64,000 bases of DNA from an uncultured Dehalococcoidia bacterium (GCA_938015525.1 CALLPC010000006.1:1-64000); one strand, 5' to 3'. Numbered from the stretch's first letter, positions 21,140 to 31,112 are shown. Made by a program: numbers and translations. Notes: generated by a model from the sequence alone, not told the origin.

Positions 21140-24100
21140 ATGACGGCGACATTGCTGCCCCCCTCGCGGCCAAAGCCGAGCCCCGGCGGTCGCTTCGCGG
21201 TCCCCCGGCTGCCGCGCCGTCTCGTTGCGCGGCCGAGAGTCGTCGGAGCGCTGCACCGGGCGGTCGGTAACAGCATCATTGCGGTGGTCGCGCCCCCGGG
21301 CTATGGAAAGACGACCGCGGTTGCGATGGCCCTCGACGAGCTGGAATTCGAGCCGCGCTGGCTCACCCTCGACGCGACGGCGCGCGCTCCCGAAGCCTTC
21401 GCGCACCAGGTCGGGTCCGCGCTCGGGCGAAATGCCCTCACGCTTCCGCCCCCAACCGCGCTAAAGCTCAGTGACCTCCAGGCCTACATCAGCGCTGCCG
21501 TTTACGATGCTGCAGCCGGGTGCGAACGGCCCTTGCTGCTGGTTCTCGACAACGTCCACGAAATCGTCGAATCCCCGGAGTCGCTCGAGCTGCTCGGCTG
21601 GCTGTTCGGTGCAATGGAGGGCGGGGGGCATGAGCTCGTGCTCTGCGGGCGGGAGATGCCCTTCGTCGCGCCGTTCAGTGAGCGAATTGCGACCGGTGAA
21701 ATCGCCATCATCGGCCGCGAGACGCTGGCATTCACGCACGACGAAGTTGCCGCAGCCATCCAGGTAACGGGCGCGAACGCCGATGCGCGTCGGCTTTTCG
21801 AGCAAACGGGCGGCTGGCCCGTGGGCGTGATGGCGACGCTTGCGGGAGATGCGGTCGCGGGAGTGACGGCAGCGGACTTCGGTCGCTACCTCGCCGCCGA
21901 AGTCTGGGAGCGGATTCCCGTCCGGCTCCGCCACGTCCTCCACCGACTCTCACTCCAGCCGTCCATCGAGCGGTCTGCCGTCGAGCTGGAATTCGGGCTT
22001 CGTGCCTGGCGGGAGCTCACGGTCTGGCTGAGTCGCCGAGATTTCCTCTGCGAGCACCTTTCACAGCGGGAATTTCGGCTCAACCCCTTACTCCGGCAGT
22101 TCATCGCGGACGATTTCGCCGCCAACGACCCGGAAGGCTTCCACCTCGCGCTCGATGATGTCCTCGAGGCGCTCGTGCGTTCCGGGAGGACAGCCGAGGC
22201 GGTGGAGCTGGCGCGTGCCCAGGGCTCCGAACTGCAGCTTGCCGAGCTGCTCGAGGTTCACGGCCACGAGCTCATCCTCCGGGGCTCGTTCGCACTCCTC
22301 AAAGATGCGTTCGCATGTGTCGGTCCGGCCATCCTGGACCGCCGGCCGCTCCTCGCGGCGCTGAAGGCAAGAAGCGAAGCGCATCTCGGCGACCCTGAAG
22401 AGGCGCTGCGGATCGCCGCACCCGTCCTGCGGGAGCGGGCCGCACGGGGTCGGGCCCGGGTGCACGCGCACCTGGCGCGGCTCCGCGCGCTGAGGCTCCT
22501 CGGGCGGCTAGAAGAGGTGCAGCGGGAGGCCGAGCACCTCGGGGAGCTGGAATGGGAGGACGACCCGGCGCTACGGGCTGAAGTCGTCTACCAGCAGGCT
22601 GATATCGAGCTGAGCGTCAACCGCAACTTCCCGCGAGCGGAAGAGCTCCTTCGCCGGACCATCGAGGAAGCGGAACGCCATCGCGTGAGTCCTCTCGATT
22701 TGCTCGCCCGGTCGACGCTCGGGCAGGCGCTGGCGATGCACGGCGATGCGCCAGCGGCGGTCACGGTGCTCACCCGGGCAGCCCAGGGCTGGCGAGCCCT
22801 CGGCCGCTCATCGAACCTTGGCTGGACCCTGAACAACCTCGGAATGGCGCACCTGGACGCTGGCGACTTCAAAAGCGCCGTCGCGGTGCTGGAAGAAGCC
22901 GTGGCGGAGGGCATCTCGTGCGGGAATCGGCGAAACGTGGCGTATGCGACGGGCTCGCTGGGAGATGCCGAACTCGCGCTGGGGCACTTCAAGAAGGCAC
23001 AGGAGCATTTCGAAGAAGCGGTCCGCATCTGCGCAACGGAAGCGCTGGACGAGACCCTCGCCGCGCTCGCCATCGCCGGGCTTTCGGCCGCGTTCCTTGG
23101 GCAGGGCGACCTCCAGCAGGCCGATTTCTGTGCCCGGCGTGCGATGCTCGTCGCTCTCGCTTCCGGCAATCAGTACGAAATTGCCTACTGCAAGCTGCGC
23201 CAGGCTGCGGTCGACCTGGCAGCTGGCAATGCGCTCGTGGCCGAACGACTCGCCAACGAAGCCGCTGAGGCGTTCGAGCGAATGGACGTTCCGCCGATGT
23301 CAGCGGCTGCGCGGTATCGGGCTGCCATGGCGCAATTCCGTCTCAACCGCCGGACCGAGGCGCAGGAGTCGCTTGCGAAATGCGCGGCGTCTATCCGCCA
23401 GCCGTGGATGACCAACGTGCTCGTGCCCCTGGTTCGGGAGAATCCGATGTTCGCGCAGTGGGCCGCCTCCCGCCCTGCTGCCGGGCGCTGGTTCCGGGAT
23501 ATCCTCGAGCGCCAGAGCTTCCTCGTCAGCAGCGACGCGGGCGAGCCGCCGGCCGAGCCGTCGGCGGGCCGGTTTCCGCGAGTGGTCGCGCGGAGCCTCG
23601 GGCGTGTGGCCGTCACGGTTGGCGGACGCCAGGTGACGGACGAGCAGTGGGCGAGCCTGCGCGCGAAGGAGCTGTTCTTTCTGCTGCTCGCGCACCGCAG
23701 CGGCATCCGCAAAGAACAGGCTGTCGAGATGCTCTACCCCGAGCTGCCCCGGGAGAAGTGTAACTCGGCATTCCATTCGAACCTCTACCGGCTCCGGCGG
23801 GCGCTGTACGCGGAATGCGTGGTCAAACAGGACGGAGCCTACCTGCTCAACCCCGAGGGGCAGTTCGAATGGGACGTCGAGCGGTTCGAGGCGGCAATCG
23901 AGCGTGCCCAGCAGGCGGAACCGGGCAGCAAGGAGCGGGCCCTGGCCTTTCAGGAGGCGCTCGAACTGTACGAGGGCCCCTTCGCGGAGGTTTTCGAGTC
24001 CGAATGGGCGGCTGCTCGCCGGGCGCAGCTCCGCGAACAGGCGCACTCGTCGCTCGCCGCGCTCGCCGGCTACTTCGCGGCGCGGAACGACTTCGAAGCG

Positions 24101-24316
24101 GCGGTTCTTTGCCTCGAGCGAATCCTGCGCAGCGACCGCTTCAACGAGGAAGCAGCATACGAACTCGCCCGCTTCCGAAGCCGGGCCGGCCAGGCCGTTC
24201 AGGCGCTGCATTTCATCGACCAGTACGCCGAACTGTACGAGCATGAGTTCGGTGAGCCGCTCCCCGAGCGTTTTTCCGCGCTTCGGGCGGCCATCGCCGC
24301 CGGCGTCGCGGTGTAG
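21140..24316 (+). CDS. Large transcriptional regulator: MalT-like ATPase, TPR region, C-terminal SARP winged helix plus BTAD
   Basis: VVAPPGYGKTTAVAMAL Walker A; TPR-like repeats; C-terminal LRAKELFFLLLAHRSGIRKEQAVEMLYPELPREKCNSAFHSNLYRLRRAL then BTAD. Confidence 0.88.
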   Translation: MTATLLPPSRPKPSPGGRFAVPRLPRRLVARPRVVGALHRAVGNSIIAVVAPPGYGKTTAVAMALDELEFEPRWLTLDATARAPEAFAHQVGSALGRNALTLPPPTALKLSDLQAYISAAVYDAAAGCERPLLLVLDNVHEIVESPESLELLGWLFGAMEGGGHELVLCGREMPFVAPFSERIATGEIAIIGRETLAFTHDEVAAAIQVTGANADARRLFEQTGGWPVGVMATLAGDAVAGVTAADFGRYLAAEVWERIPVRLRHVLHRLSLQPSIERSAVELEFGLRAWRELTVWLSRRDFLCEHLSQREFRLNPLLRQFIADDFAANDPEGFHLALDDVLEALVRSGRTAEAVELARAQGSELQLAELLEVHGHELILRGSFALLKDAFACVGPAILDRRPLLAALKARSEAHLGDPEEALRIAAPVLRERAARGRARVHAHLARLRALRLLGRLEEVQREAEHLGELEWEDDPALRAEVVYQQADIELSVNRNFPRAEELLRRTIEEAERHRVSPLDLLARSTLGQALAMHGDAPAAVTVLTRAAQGWRALGRSSNLGWTLNNLGMAHLDAGDFKSAVAVLEEAVAEGISCGNRRNVAYATGSLGDAELALGHFKKAQEHFEEAVRICATEALDETLAALAIAGLSAAFLGQGDLQQADFCARRAMLVALASGNQYEIAYCKLRQAAVDLAAGNALVAERLANEAAEAFERMDVPPMSAAARYRAAMAQFRLNRRTEAQESLAKCAASIRQPWMTNVLVPLVRENPMFAQWAASRPAAGRWFRDILERQSFLVSSDAGEPPAEPSAGRFPRVVARSLGRVAVTVGGRQVTDEQWASLRAKELFFLLLAHRSGIRKEQAVEMLYPELPREKCNSAFHSNLYRLRRALYAECVVKQDGAYLLNPEGQFEWDVERFEAAIERAQQAEPGSKERALAFQEALELYEGPFAEVFESEWAAARRAQLREQAHSSLAALAGYFAARNDFEAAVLCLERILRSDRFNEEAAYELARFRSRAGQAVQALHFIDQYAELYEHEFGEPLPERFSALRAAIAAGVAV

Positions 24317-24406
24317 CGGCCCGCACCCCAGGGTTCTCGCGAGAGTTTCGTAATAACCGGGTCACTACCCTCCGGTTCGACAAACCGTTCCCGGAGGAAT
24401 CCGCAG

Positions 24407-24496
24407 ATGGCTCGCCGCCTCGTCACTCTCGCCATTTCGGTCTCGGCCCTGGCCCTCATCGCCCTCGCCGGCGCGGCCCCGTACCAGTCCTGGTAG
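24407..24496 (+). CDS. 29-aa hydrophobic, signal-peptide-like small peptide (candidate exported peptide)
   Basis: GGAGG at 24393-24397, ATG at 24407; MARRLVTLAISVSALALIALAGAAPYQSW*. Shorter than the ORF-track cut-off. Confidence 0.6.
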   Translation: MARRLVTLAISVSALALIALAGAAPYQSW

Positions 24497-24503
24497 GTCG
24501 CCG

Positions 24504-24520
24504 GCAGGGATCGGCCCTGC
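24504..24520 (+). terminator. Small stem-loop after the 29-aa ORF
   Basis: GCAGGG-ATCGG-CCCTGC; no T tract. Confidence 0.35.
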
Positions 24521-24552
24521 AGGGAATCGCCGAATTCGAGACAATCGCCCGC

Positions 24553-25263
24553 GTGAGACGTCATGCGGGCGATTTGTTCGTGCTCGGAGCCGCCACGGTC
24601 ATCTTCGTCGCGCAGCAGCTCGCCATCTCGTTCTTCCCGCTCGACGGGGCTCCAGGGACGATGCGGCGCGCGCTGTTCCTCGTCACGACAGCGGCCCTCG
24701 CTCTCATGGCGCTTCAGTTCCGCCGGTTTTTCGGGGCGTGGCTCGTGACGGCCGGGATTGTCATGAACCTGCTGCCGATGGCCGCCCACGGAGGCGCGAT
24801 GCCGATCGATTTCACCATCCTCGAGCGCTCGCGGGCCTTCCCTGATGTGACCGAGGCTGACATCGGCCGACAGACGAATCACGGCAAAGACGTCGTCCTC
24901 CGGCGCGAAGATATCCATTTCTACTGGCTTTCGGACCGCTTCATCGTGGACCTGCCCCTCTACGGGACGAATATCTATTCTGCAGGCGATTTCGTCCTCT
25001 TCGCGGGGCTAGGGCTGGTTGCCGTCCAGGCGGCGGTGATAGCCGTCCGACCTGGGGCCAGAAAGGCAGCCGCGCCCGGGGGGTTCCAGGGTTCAGAAGG
25101 TCCTGCGACGCCAGGCGGTCAGGGGGCGCGAGTCCCTCGACGGTTGGCCGCTGACGCCGGGCATACTCTCCAGCACCCTGACGCCGGCGACCTGGCCAGT
25201 CCGCAAGCCCGTGAAGATGTGCGCGGTGGAGCGGCAGGGGCCCGGGAGACTGACCACCTGTAA
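24553..25263 (+). CDS. DUF5317-like membrane protein (C-terminal extent uncertain)
   Basis: Several TM segments; AWLVTAGIVMNLLPMAAHGGAMPI; N-terminal ~165 aa look coding, tail low-complexity. Confidence 0.65.
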   Translation: MRRHAGDLFVLGAATVIFVAQQLAISFFPLDGAPGTMRRALFLVTTAALALMALQFRRFFGAWLVTAGIVMNLLPMAAHGGAMPIDFTILERSRAFPDVTEADIGRQTNHGKDVVLRREDIHFYWLSDRFIVDLPLYGTNIYSAGDFVLFAGLGLVAVQAAVIAVRPGARKAAAPGGFQGSEGPATPGGQGARVPRRLAADAGHTLQHPDAGDLASPQAREDVRGGAAGARETDHL

Positions 25264-25561
25264 CCTCGAGCGTCTCGCCGGCTACATGTCGCGTGCAGCG
25301 CTGCGGGTTGCCCGGTCGATGGAAGGCGTTTCTGCCGAAGAACCCAGGGGATTCGCCCCCATGCGGCGGGCGGTGGCCTGGGGGCGCACCGCTTTCAAGG
25401 CGTCGGCCACGGGCGAGGTTGGCGGATGCGAGAGCTTCAGACTGAGCAGCCCGGCGAGGCCCGAGACGGCCACCCTCCCTCGCACCGGGCGCTGCTGGAG
25501 CTGGCCCGTTCTGGAGACGGGTTGAAGCTGTCGTGAAACGTTCTCCGCAGTCGGAGGTCGG

Positions 25562-26221
25562 ATGGTGGAGTGCAGCAACGAAGAAACTCCCTGCCCTCGC
25601 AACGAGGTGAAAATGGACGGCCCGGAGGTGCGGTTGGCGGGCTGGTTGGACGAGGCGCTCGGGACCGGCCACGGCCGTCGGGTGGTCGCGGTCCGGGAGG
25701 ACCGTGTGCTCGTATCGAAGGTGCCGCCCGGCCTCCCGGCGCGGGTGATCGACGCTATCGCCGGCCTGCCGGACCTGTTCGACCCGGCAGCGCTGCGGCA
25801 GCGGATGCCCCCGGGCCAGGAGCCTGCAGAGGCGTGGCGGGCCGCTGCCGCAGCCGTCCTGAGGGAAGCCCTGGAAGGCGGGCGGCTGGATGAGGCGACA
25901 TCCGCGGAAATCCAGGCGGGCATCGACTCGGTGAGCGCCTTGCTGGCCGCGAGCTTCTGGACCGTCCCCGGGATGTCCGCAGGGTGGCCGAGCAAAGCCG
26001 AGCGTGCGGCACTGGAAGAAGCCGAGGCAAGGCTCGCCCGGGGGAGCCGTGGGCTGTTCAGCCGGGTGTACGGCATCTGGGAAGGTAAGCCCGTGGAGAA
26101 CCACTGCCCCGGGGCCGAGGTGGCGCGGGCGCTTTTCGCTGCCGCCCGGGGCGCGCTCGAAGGGGAATACGGCTCGGCGCCGGCGCTTGCCCCGGAGCCG
26201 GGCGGCCCGTACGATGAGTGA
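25562..26221 (+). CDS. Hypothetical protein (start may be 25613)
   Basis: ORF ending just before tRNA-Asp; no family recognised. Confidence 0.5.
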   Translation: MVECSNEETPCPRNEVKMDGPEVRLAGWLDEALGTGHGRRVVAVREDRVLVSKVPPGLPARVIDAIAGLPDLFDPAALRQRMPPGQEPAEAWRAAAAAVLREALEGGRLDEATSAEIQAGIDSVSALLAASFWTVPGMSAGWPSKAERAALEEAEARLARGSRGLFSRVYGIWEGKPVENHCPGAEVARALFAAARGALEGEYGSAPALAPEPGGPYDE

Positions 26222-26226
26222 GCCTC

Positions 26227-26300
26227 GGCCCCGTGGTGTAGCGGTCTAACATGCCACCCTGTCAAGGTGGAGATCGGCGGTTCGAATCCGCTCGGGGTCG
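26227..26300 (+). tRNA. tRNA-Asp (GTC)
   Basis: CCACC-CTGTCAA-GGTGG anticodon arm; GGCCCCG/CGGGGTC acceptor; CCA at 26301-26303. Confidence 0.95.
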
Positions 26301-26379
26301 CCAGTTTGAACGGTTTCGAACGGCCCTGCCATTTCGGCAGGGCCGTTCGGCGTTTTGCGGGCAGGCCGCACGGGGTCGG

Positions 26380-27210
26380 TCAGGAGAGTCGCTGGTGCCC
26401 GGGTTCTGTCTCCCAAGGTGGCGCTATCTGGTGGTAACCACCCCCGGCGGTCCAGCCGCCATCGACGTAGAGGATATGGCCGGTCACGAAACGCGAGGCG
26501 TCCGATGCGAGGTAGATGATTGCCCCCTCGAGGTCCTCGGGCTGGCCGAGGCGGCCCATCGGCGTTCGTGAAACGGCCTGGTCCCGCGTACCGGGGGTGG
26601 ATTCGAACACCTTGCCCATCAGCTCGGTTCCGTCGAAGTACGAAGGGGCGATGGCGTTGACACGGATGCCTTCCCGAGCGTACTCGAGCGCGAGTACACG
26701 GGTCAGCGCATCGACCCCACCCTTCGCCGCGTGGTAGGAGGCGGCGCGGAACTCCGAACCGACGCGGCCCAAGATGGAACTGATGTTGATGATGACCCCG
26801 CCGGTTGCCTGGGCCAGCATCTGGCGAGCGGCGAGGCGGCATCCGTTGATCGTCGCCAGGAGGTCGAGCTCGACCACTGAGCGCATGCGCTTGAACGAGC
26901 CCTGGTCGTGCCGAAGACCGGACCGGTCAGTATAACCGGCGTTATTCACCATGATGTCGAGCCGGCCAAAGCGGTCGACCGTGCGCGCGAACAGGCGCTC
27001 GAACTGGTCCTCGTCGGTGATGTCGGCCGGGTAAGCTTCGGCCTCGACGCCGAAGCTGCGCAGCATTGACGCCGTCTGTTCGATCAGCTCTTGCCGCCGT
27101 GCAGTGACGACGACGTTCGCGCCGGCACGGGCGAGGCCGCGCGCAAACGCGACGCCGAGTCCGCTCGAAGCGCCGGTGACGAGTGCGACTTTGCCGTCGA
27201 GGCAGAACAT
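26380..27210 (-). CDS. SDR-family oxidoreductase
   Basis: KVALVTGASSGLGVAFARGLA, NNAG, YHAAKGG, TGHILYVDGGWTAGGG. Confidence 0.92.
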   Translation of the reverse strand: MFCLDGKVALVTGASSGLGVAFARGLARAGANVVVTARRQELIEQTASMLRSFGVEAEAYPADITDEDQFERLFARTVDRFGRLDIMVNNAGYTDRSGLRHDQGSFKRMRSVVELDLLATINGCRLAARQMLAQATGGVIINISSILGRVGSEFRAASYHAAKGGVDALTRVLALEYAREGIRVNAIAPSYFDGTELMGKVFESTPGTRDQAVSRTPMGRLGQPEDLEGAIIYLASDASRFVTGHILYVDGGWTAGGGYHQIAPPWETEPGHQRLS

Positions 27211-27289
27211 CCGGGCGAGGGAGGCATCCACGCGCGAACTCCGTGTGAAGGGGTTTGCGCGCATCTTAGGGATGGGCCGCACGGGAGCG

Positions 27290-27889
27290 CTACGCGATGA
27301 GGCGGGCAGGGGGCCTGTTCGGGTTGCACCGCTCTTTTTCGATGATGTGGACGATTTCGTCGACGGCCTCCTCGAGCCGGCCGTGGCGGTTGACAACGAC
27401 ATAGTCATTGTTGGGGATATCCGCCAGCTCCTCCTCGAGCTGAGCCAGCCGCCGGGCGAGGCTCTCCGGGTCCTCGCTGCCGCGCCCGGCGAGGCGTGCC
27501 CGCAGCACTTCGCGGTCTTCCGCGGTGAGGAAGACGAACACTGCCCCTTCGAGCTTACGGCGCCAGGTGCGGGCCCCCTGCACGTCGGTACGAATGATGA
27601 CGTCGCGGCCCGCGGTGAGGTGCGGTTCGATCTCCCGGCGTTCGACGCCCTTGAGCTCGCCGTAGACGTTGGCCCACTCCGCAAACTCGCCGGCATGTAC
27701 CTTTCGCAGGAACTCGGATTCTGTGAGGAAATGATAGTGCACACCGTCCCGTTCGCCGTCGCGTGGCGCTCGGGTGGTCGAGCTGGTGGCGCGGTGGATG
27801 CCGAGTCGCTCGCGGAGCCGGTCGATGACGGAGTCCTTCCCCACCCCCGACGGGCCGTGGAGGACGATGACCAGCGGCCTCGCACTCAC
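27290..27889 (-). CDS. gmk: Guanylate kinase
   Basis: VIVLHGPSGVGKDSVIDRL, SSTTRAPRDGERDGVHYHFLTE. Confidence 0.95.
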   Translation of the reverse strand: MSARPLVIVLHGPSGVGKDSVIDRLRERLGIHRATSSTTRAPRDGERDGVHYHFLTESEFLRKVHAGEFAEWANVYGELKGVERREIEPHLTAGRDVIIRTDVQGARTWRRKLEGAVFVFLTAEDREVLRARLAGRGSEDPESLARRLAQLEEELADIPNNDYVVVNRHGRLEEAVDEIVHIIEKERCNPNRPPARLIA

Positions 27890-29184
27890 AGGGCTGTGAC
27901 CCCGCCTGGGGCTGCCTGCGCGAGGTGCTCCCAGAAGCGTCGATAAGACACTTGGACGGCATCGTCGGTGACCGTCGTCTCCCCGTCGGCGAGGCTCCCG
28001 GCGATGGCGGCGAGCATACCGATCCGGTGGTCGCCCCGTCCGCTGAGCCTCGTCCCGGTGAGATGGACCGGCCCGCGAACTTCGAACCCATCCTGGAGCT
28101 CGCGGATGTCGGCACCCATGCGGGAGAGAGTCTCGACGACCGCCCGCACCCGGTCGGACTCCTTGACGCGCAGCTCGGCGGCGTCCCGGACGACGGTGGT
28201 GCCGTCGGCGAAGCAGGCCGCAAGGGCGACGAGGGGAAGCTCATCGATGGCGCGGGGGACGAGCTCGCCGTGGACGGTCGTGGCCCGGAGGTGGCTCGAG
28301 CGTACGACGATGTCGGCAACGGGTTCGCCGCCCGTTGCACGCTCCTGGTGAATGCCGAGGTCCGCGCCCATCGCCCGCAGGATGTCGAGCAAGCCCGTCC
28401 GCGTCGGGTTGACATTGACGCCGCGGAGCACGATCTCGGCGTCAGGGTGGCAGGCGCCGAGGACGAGCCAGGGCGCGGCGCTCGAGATGTCGCCGGGAAC
28501 TCTGAGGGACAGCGCGGCGAGGCGCTCGGCCGGGCGGATGTACACGGAGGGGCCGACAGCCTCGATGGGTGCGCCCATGGCTGCCAGCATCCGTTCGGTG
28601 TGGTCGCGTGAGCGGCCAGGCTCGGTGACGGCGGTTTCGCCTTCGGCGTAGAGCCCGGCGAGGAGGATGGCTGACTTGACCTGTGCGCTGGCGATGGGGC
28701 TCACGTAGCGTATGCCGTGCAGGCGGCCGCCCTTGACCACGACGGGCGCGAGCGTGTCGCCCTTGCGCGCCATCAGCGAGGCGCCCATGTCCCGGAGCGG
28801 CTGGATGACGCGCGCCATGGGCCGCGAGCGAAGCGAGGCGTCCCCGGTGAGGATGGAGAGAAGGGGATGGGCGGCCAGGAGCCCAAGGAGCAGGCGCATC
28901 GTGGTGCCGCTGTTGCCGCAGTCGAGGACGTCGTCGCTCTCGAACAGCCCGTGGAGCCCCTGGCCGGTCACCCGCGCGGTGCCGGAGCCTTCGGGCCATT
29001 CGATCGGGACGCCGAGGGCGGCGAGGCAGCGAGCCGTCGAGCGGACATCTTCGGAATCGAGGATGCCTTCGACCACTGCGGAGCCTTCGGCGATGGCGTT
29101 GAAGATCAGGGCGCGGTGAGATATCGACTTGTCCGGTGGGACGTCGAGGACTGCGCGGATGGAATCCGGGCGAGTGACCTTCAC
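27886..29184 (-). CDS. aroA: 3-phosphoshikimate 1-carboxyvinyltransferase
   Basis: VPPDKSISHRALIFNAIAEG, DCGNSGTTMRLLLGLLA, RVKESDRVRA; overlaps gmk by 4 nt. Confidence 0.96.
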   Translation of the reverse strand: MKVTRPDSIRAVLDVPPDKSISHRALIFNAIAEGSAVVEGILDSEDVRSTARCLAALGVPIEWPEGSGTARVTGQGLHGLFESDDVLDCGNSGTTMRLLLGLLAAHPLLSILTGDASLRSRPMARVIQPLRDMGASLMARKGDTLAPVVVKGGRLHGIRYVSPIASAQVKSAILLAGLYAEGETAVTEPGRSRDHTERMLAAMGAPIEAVGPSVYIRPAERLAALSLRVPGDISSAAPWLVLGACHPDAEIVLRGVNVNPTRTGLLDILRAMGADLGIHQERATGGEPVADIVVRSSHLRATTVHGELVPRAIDELPLVALAACFADGTTVVRDAAELRVKESDRVRAVVETLSRMGADIRELQDGFEVRGPVHLTGTRLSGRGDHRIGMLAAIAGSLADGETTVTDDAVQVSYRRFWEHLAQAAPGGVTAL

Positions 29185-30218
29185 AGGCGCTCGTCCTCGA
29201 TACCGAGCTTCCGCTTGAGCTCCCTGTCGTCCCGCGGGGCGGCGGGCAGGCGGTCGGAGGCGTCTTTGATCTTGTCGTAAAGGCCGCCAACGAACATGCG
29301 GCCGATGGCGTCGCGAGCCGATGGAGGCTCCGGGCCCTCTGGGCGCCGCCGCCGGGGAGGGTTCTGGATGAAGGTGTCTCGGTCGAGCTGGGTCGAATAG
29401 AACAGGTCGTAAACGGGTTCGGGGCCCGATTCAAGGGCCGTACGGATGGACGCGAGCTCGGCCTCGAGCCGGCCGATCCAGTGGAGCACGGCTTCCCGGT
29501 TGGTCAGCATGATGTCGCGCGCCATCGTCGGGTCGCCGCTCGCGAGCCGTGTTACGTCCCGGAAGCCGGGCCCGGCGAGGAGAGCGGCGTCCTCCCACCC
29601 CTGGCTGTCCCGCACCATCCGGAAGAGCGCGACCGACGCAATGATCGGTACGTGGCTCACGGCGGCGGCGTACTGGTCATGCTCGGCGGGGTCGATGTAG
29701 AGCGGGATGGCTCCGAGTGTCTCGACGAGCCCGAGCACGGCCTGGACGGCGCGCTCGTCGGCCCGTGGAGAAGGGGTGACCGCCCAGGTTGCGCCTTCGA
29801 AGAGGCTGGGAGATGCGGCTTCCGGGCCGCTCTTCTCCTTCCCGGCCATCGGATGGCCGCCAACGAAGTGGGCGGATTCTGGCAGGTATTCGGCTGCCCA
29901 GCGCATGACCTCGGCTTTCGTGCTGCAGACATCTGTGACGACAGCGCCGGGTATGAGGAACCGGCCCAGGTCCTCCAGGATGCGCCTCGCGGCCATCACC
30001 GGGGTGGCGATGATGACGAGCCCGGCCCGTTCGACCGCCTCCTCGAGTGAACCGGCTTCCCGGTCCAGGGCGCCGAGCTTCTTCGCCGCTCGGGCGGCCG
30101 AGCGGTCGCGGTCGATGCCGACGAGTTCGTAATTGCGGTTGGGTCGAGCAGCGAGCCCGAGGCCGATGGACGTGCCGATGAGACCGGTGCCGATGATGGC
30201 GATGCGATTCTCTGCCAT
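29181..30218 (-). CDS. Prephenate dehydrogenase (TyrA family)
   Basis: IAIIGTGLIGTSIGLGLAARP, HFVGGHPMAGKEKSGPEAA; next to aroA. Confidence 0.93.
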   Translation of the reverse strand: MAENRIAIIGTGLIGTSIGLGLAARPNRNYELVGIDRDRSAARAAKKLGALDREAGSLEEAVERAGLVIIATPVMAARRILEDLGRFLIPGAVVTDVCSTKAEVMRWAAEYLPESAHFVGGHPMAGKEKSGPEAASPSLFEGATWAVTPSPRADERAVQAVLGLVETLGAIPLYIDPAEHDQYAAAVSHVPIIASVALFRMVRDSQGWEDAALLAGPGFRDVTRLASGDPTMARDIMLTNREAVLHWIGRLEAELASIRTALESGPEPVYDLFYSTQLDRDTFIQNPPRRRRPEGPEPPSARDAIGRMFVGGLYDKIKDASDRLPAAPRDDRELKRKLGIEDERL

Positions 30219-30309
30219 AAGACCCACCCGGGGACGCGGGCTGGTGCCCGCTGCATGAGGGAAAGGCTACCACAACGGAGCGTCCGCTCTGCGGCCCGGC
30301 GGCCGGGAA

Positions 30310-31005
30310 TCAGGTGCCGACGATGATGCGCAGGACGTCGTCGTAGACGAGGCCGATGAGCCAGCCGAGCGGGCTGAAACCGGTTACGAAACCCATCGCG
30401 ATGAGGGTCATCAGGATGCCCGGGCCCCACGGGGCGAGCTGCTCCAGCGCCCGCGCCACCTCGCGTGGAGCGATGCCGGTGACGACCTTGAACCCGTCCA
30501 GCGGGGGAATTGGGATGAGATTGAAGATTCCGAGGATGATGTTGAGCGTGATGATGAACGAGAGGAACAGCCAGACATAATCCTCACCAGCGCCGCGCCG
30601 AATGACCGCATCGATCGAAGGGAGAGAAGTCTGGACGAACCCGAGGCGGATGGGGATGGCGGCGAGCGCAGCGAAGAAAAAGTTCGAGAGCGGGCCTGCC
30701 GCTGCGACGACTGCGAAGCCCTGCCGAGGGCCGGTCCTCAGCCTCCACGGGTTGACCGGGGTCGGCTTCGCCCAGCCGAAACCGAAGAGGAGCAGGAGGG
30801 TCGAGCCGATGGGGTCGAGGTGGGCGAGAGGATTGAGCGTGAGGCGTCCGTTCCGCCGGGCCGTGTCGTCGCCGAGCTGGTATGCGGTCCAGGCGTGGCA
30901 GAACTCGTGGAACGCGAGGCCGGTGAGGATGGCGACCAGCCACGCCGCGAGGTAGACGAAGAAGACCGCCGGGTTCTCCTGGAGGGACGAGAGATACCAG
31001 ATCAT
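30310..31005 (-). CDS. Site-2 protease family (M50) membrane metalloprotease
   Basis: ILTGLAFHEFCHAW (HExxH-like), NLIPIPPLDGFKVVTG. Confidence 0.92.
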   Translation of the reverse strand: MIWYLSSLQENPAVFFVYLAAWLVAILTGLAFHEFCHAWTAYQLGDDTARRNGRLTLNPLAHLDPIGSTLLLLFGFGWAKPTPVNPWRLRTGPRQGFAVVAAAGPLSNFFFAALAAIPIRLGFVQTSLPSIDAVIRRGAGEDYVWLFLSFIITLNIILGIFNLIPIPPLDGFKVVTGIAPREVARALEQLAPWGPGILMTLIAMGFVTGFSPLGWLIGLVYDDVLRIIVGT

Positions 31006-31073
31006 CGAACGAACGCTAGCACAGGCCCATCTTACGGCGGGGAACGGTCCGGGAAGGAAGCCATAAACCCGGA

Positions 31074-31103
31074 TTGACGGGACCGAATACCCTTGTTACG
31101 TTC
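31074..31103 (+). promoter_or_regulatory. Putative promoter
   Basis: TTGACG (31074-31079), 17-nt spacer, TACGTT as weak -10. Confidence 0.4.
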
Positions 31104-31112
31104 GGCCCAAAG

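Noticed and set aside
24941-26104. 387-aa minus-strand ORF
   Set aside because: Composition resembles other mirror frames and it crosses two plus-strand candidates; cannot be supported.
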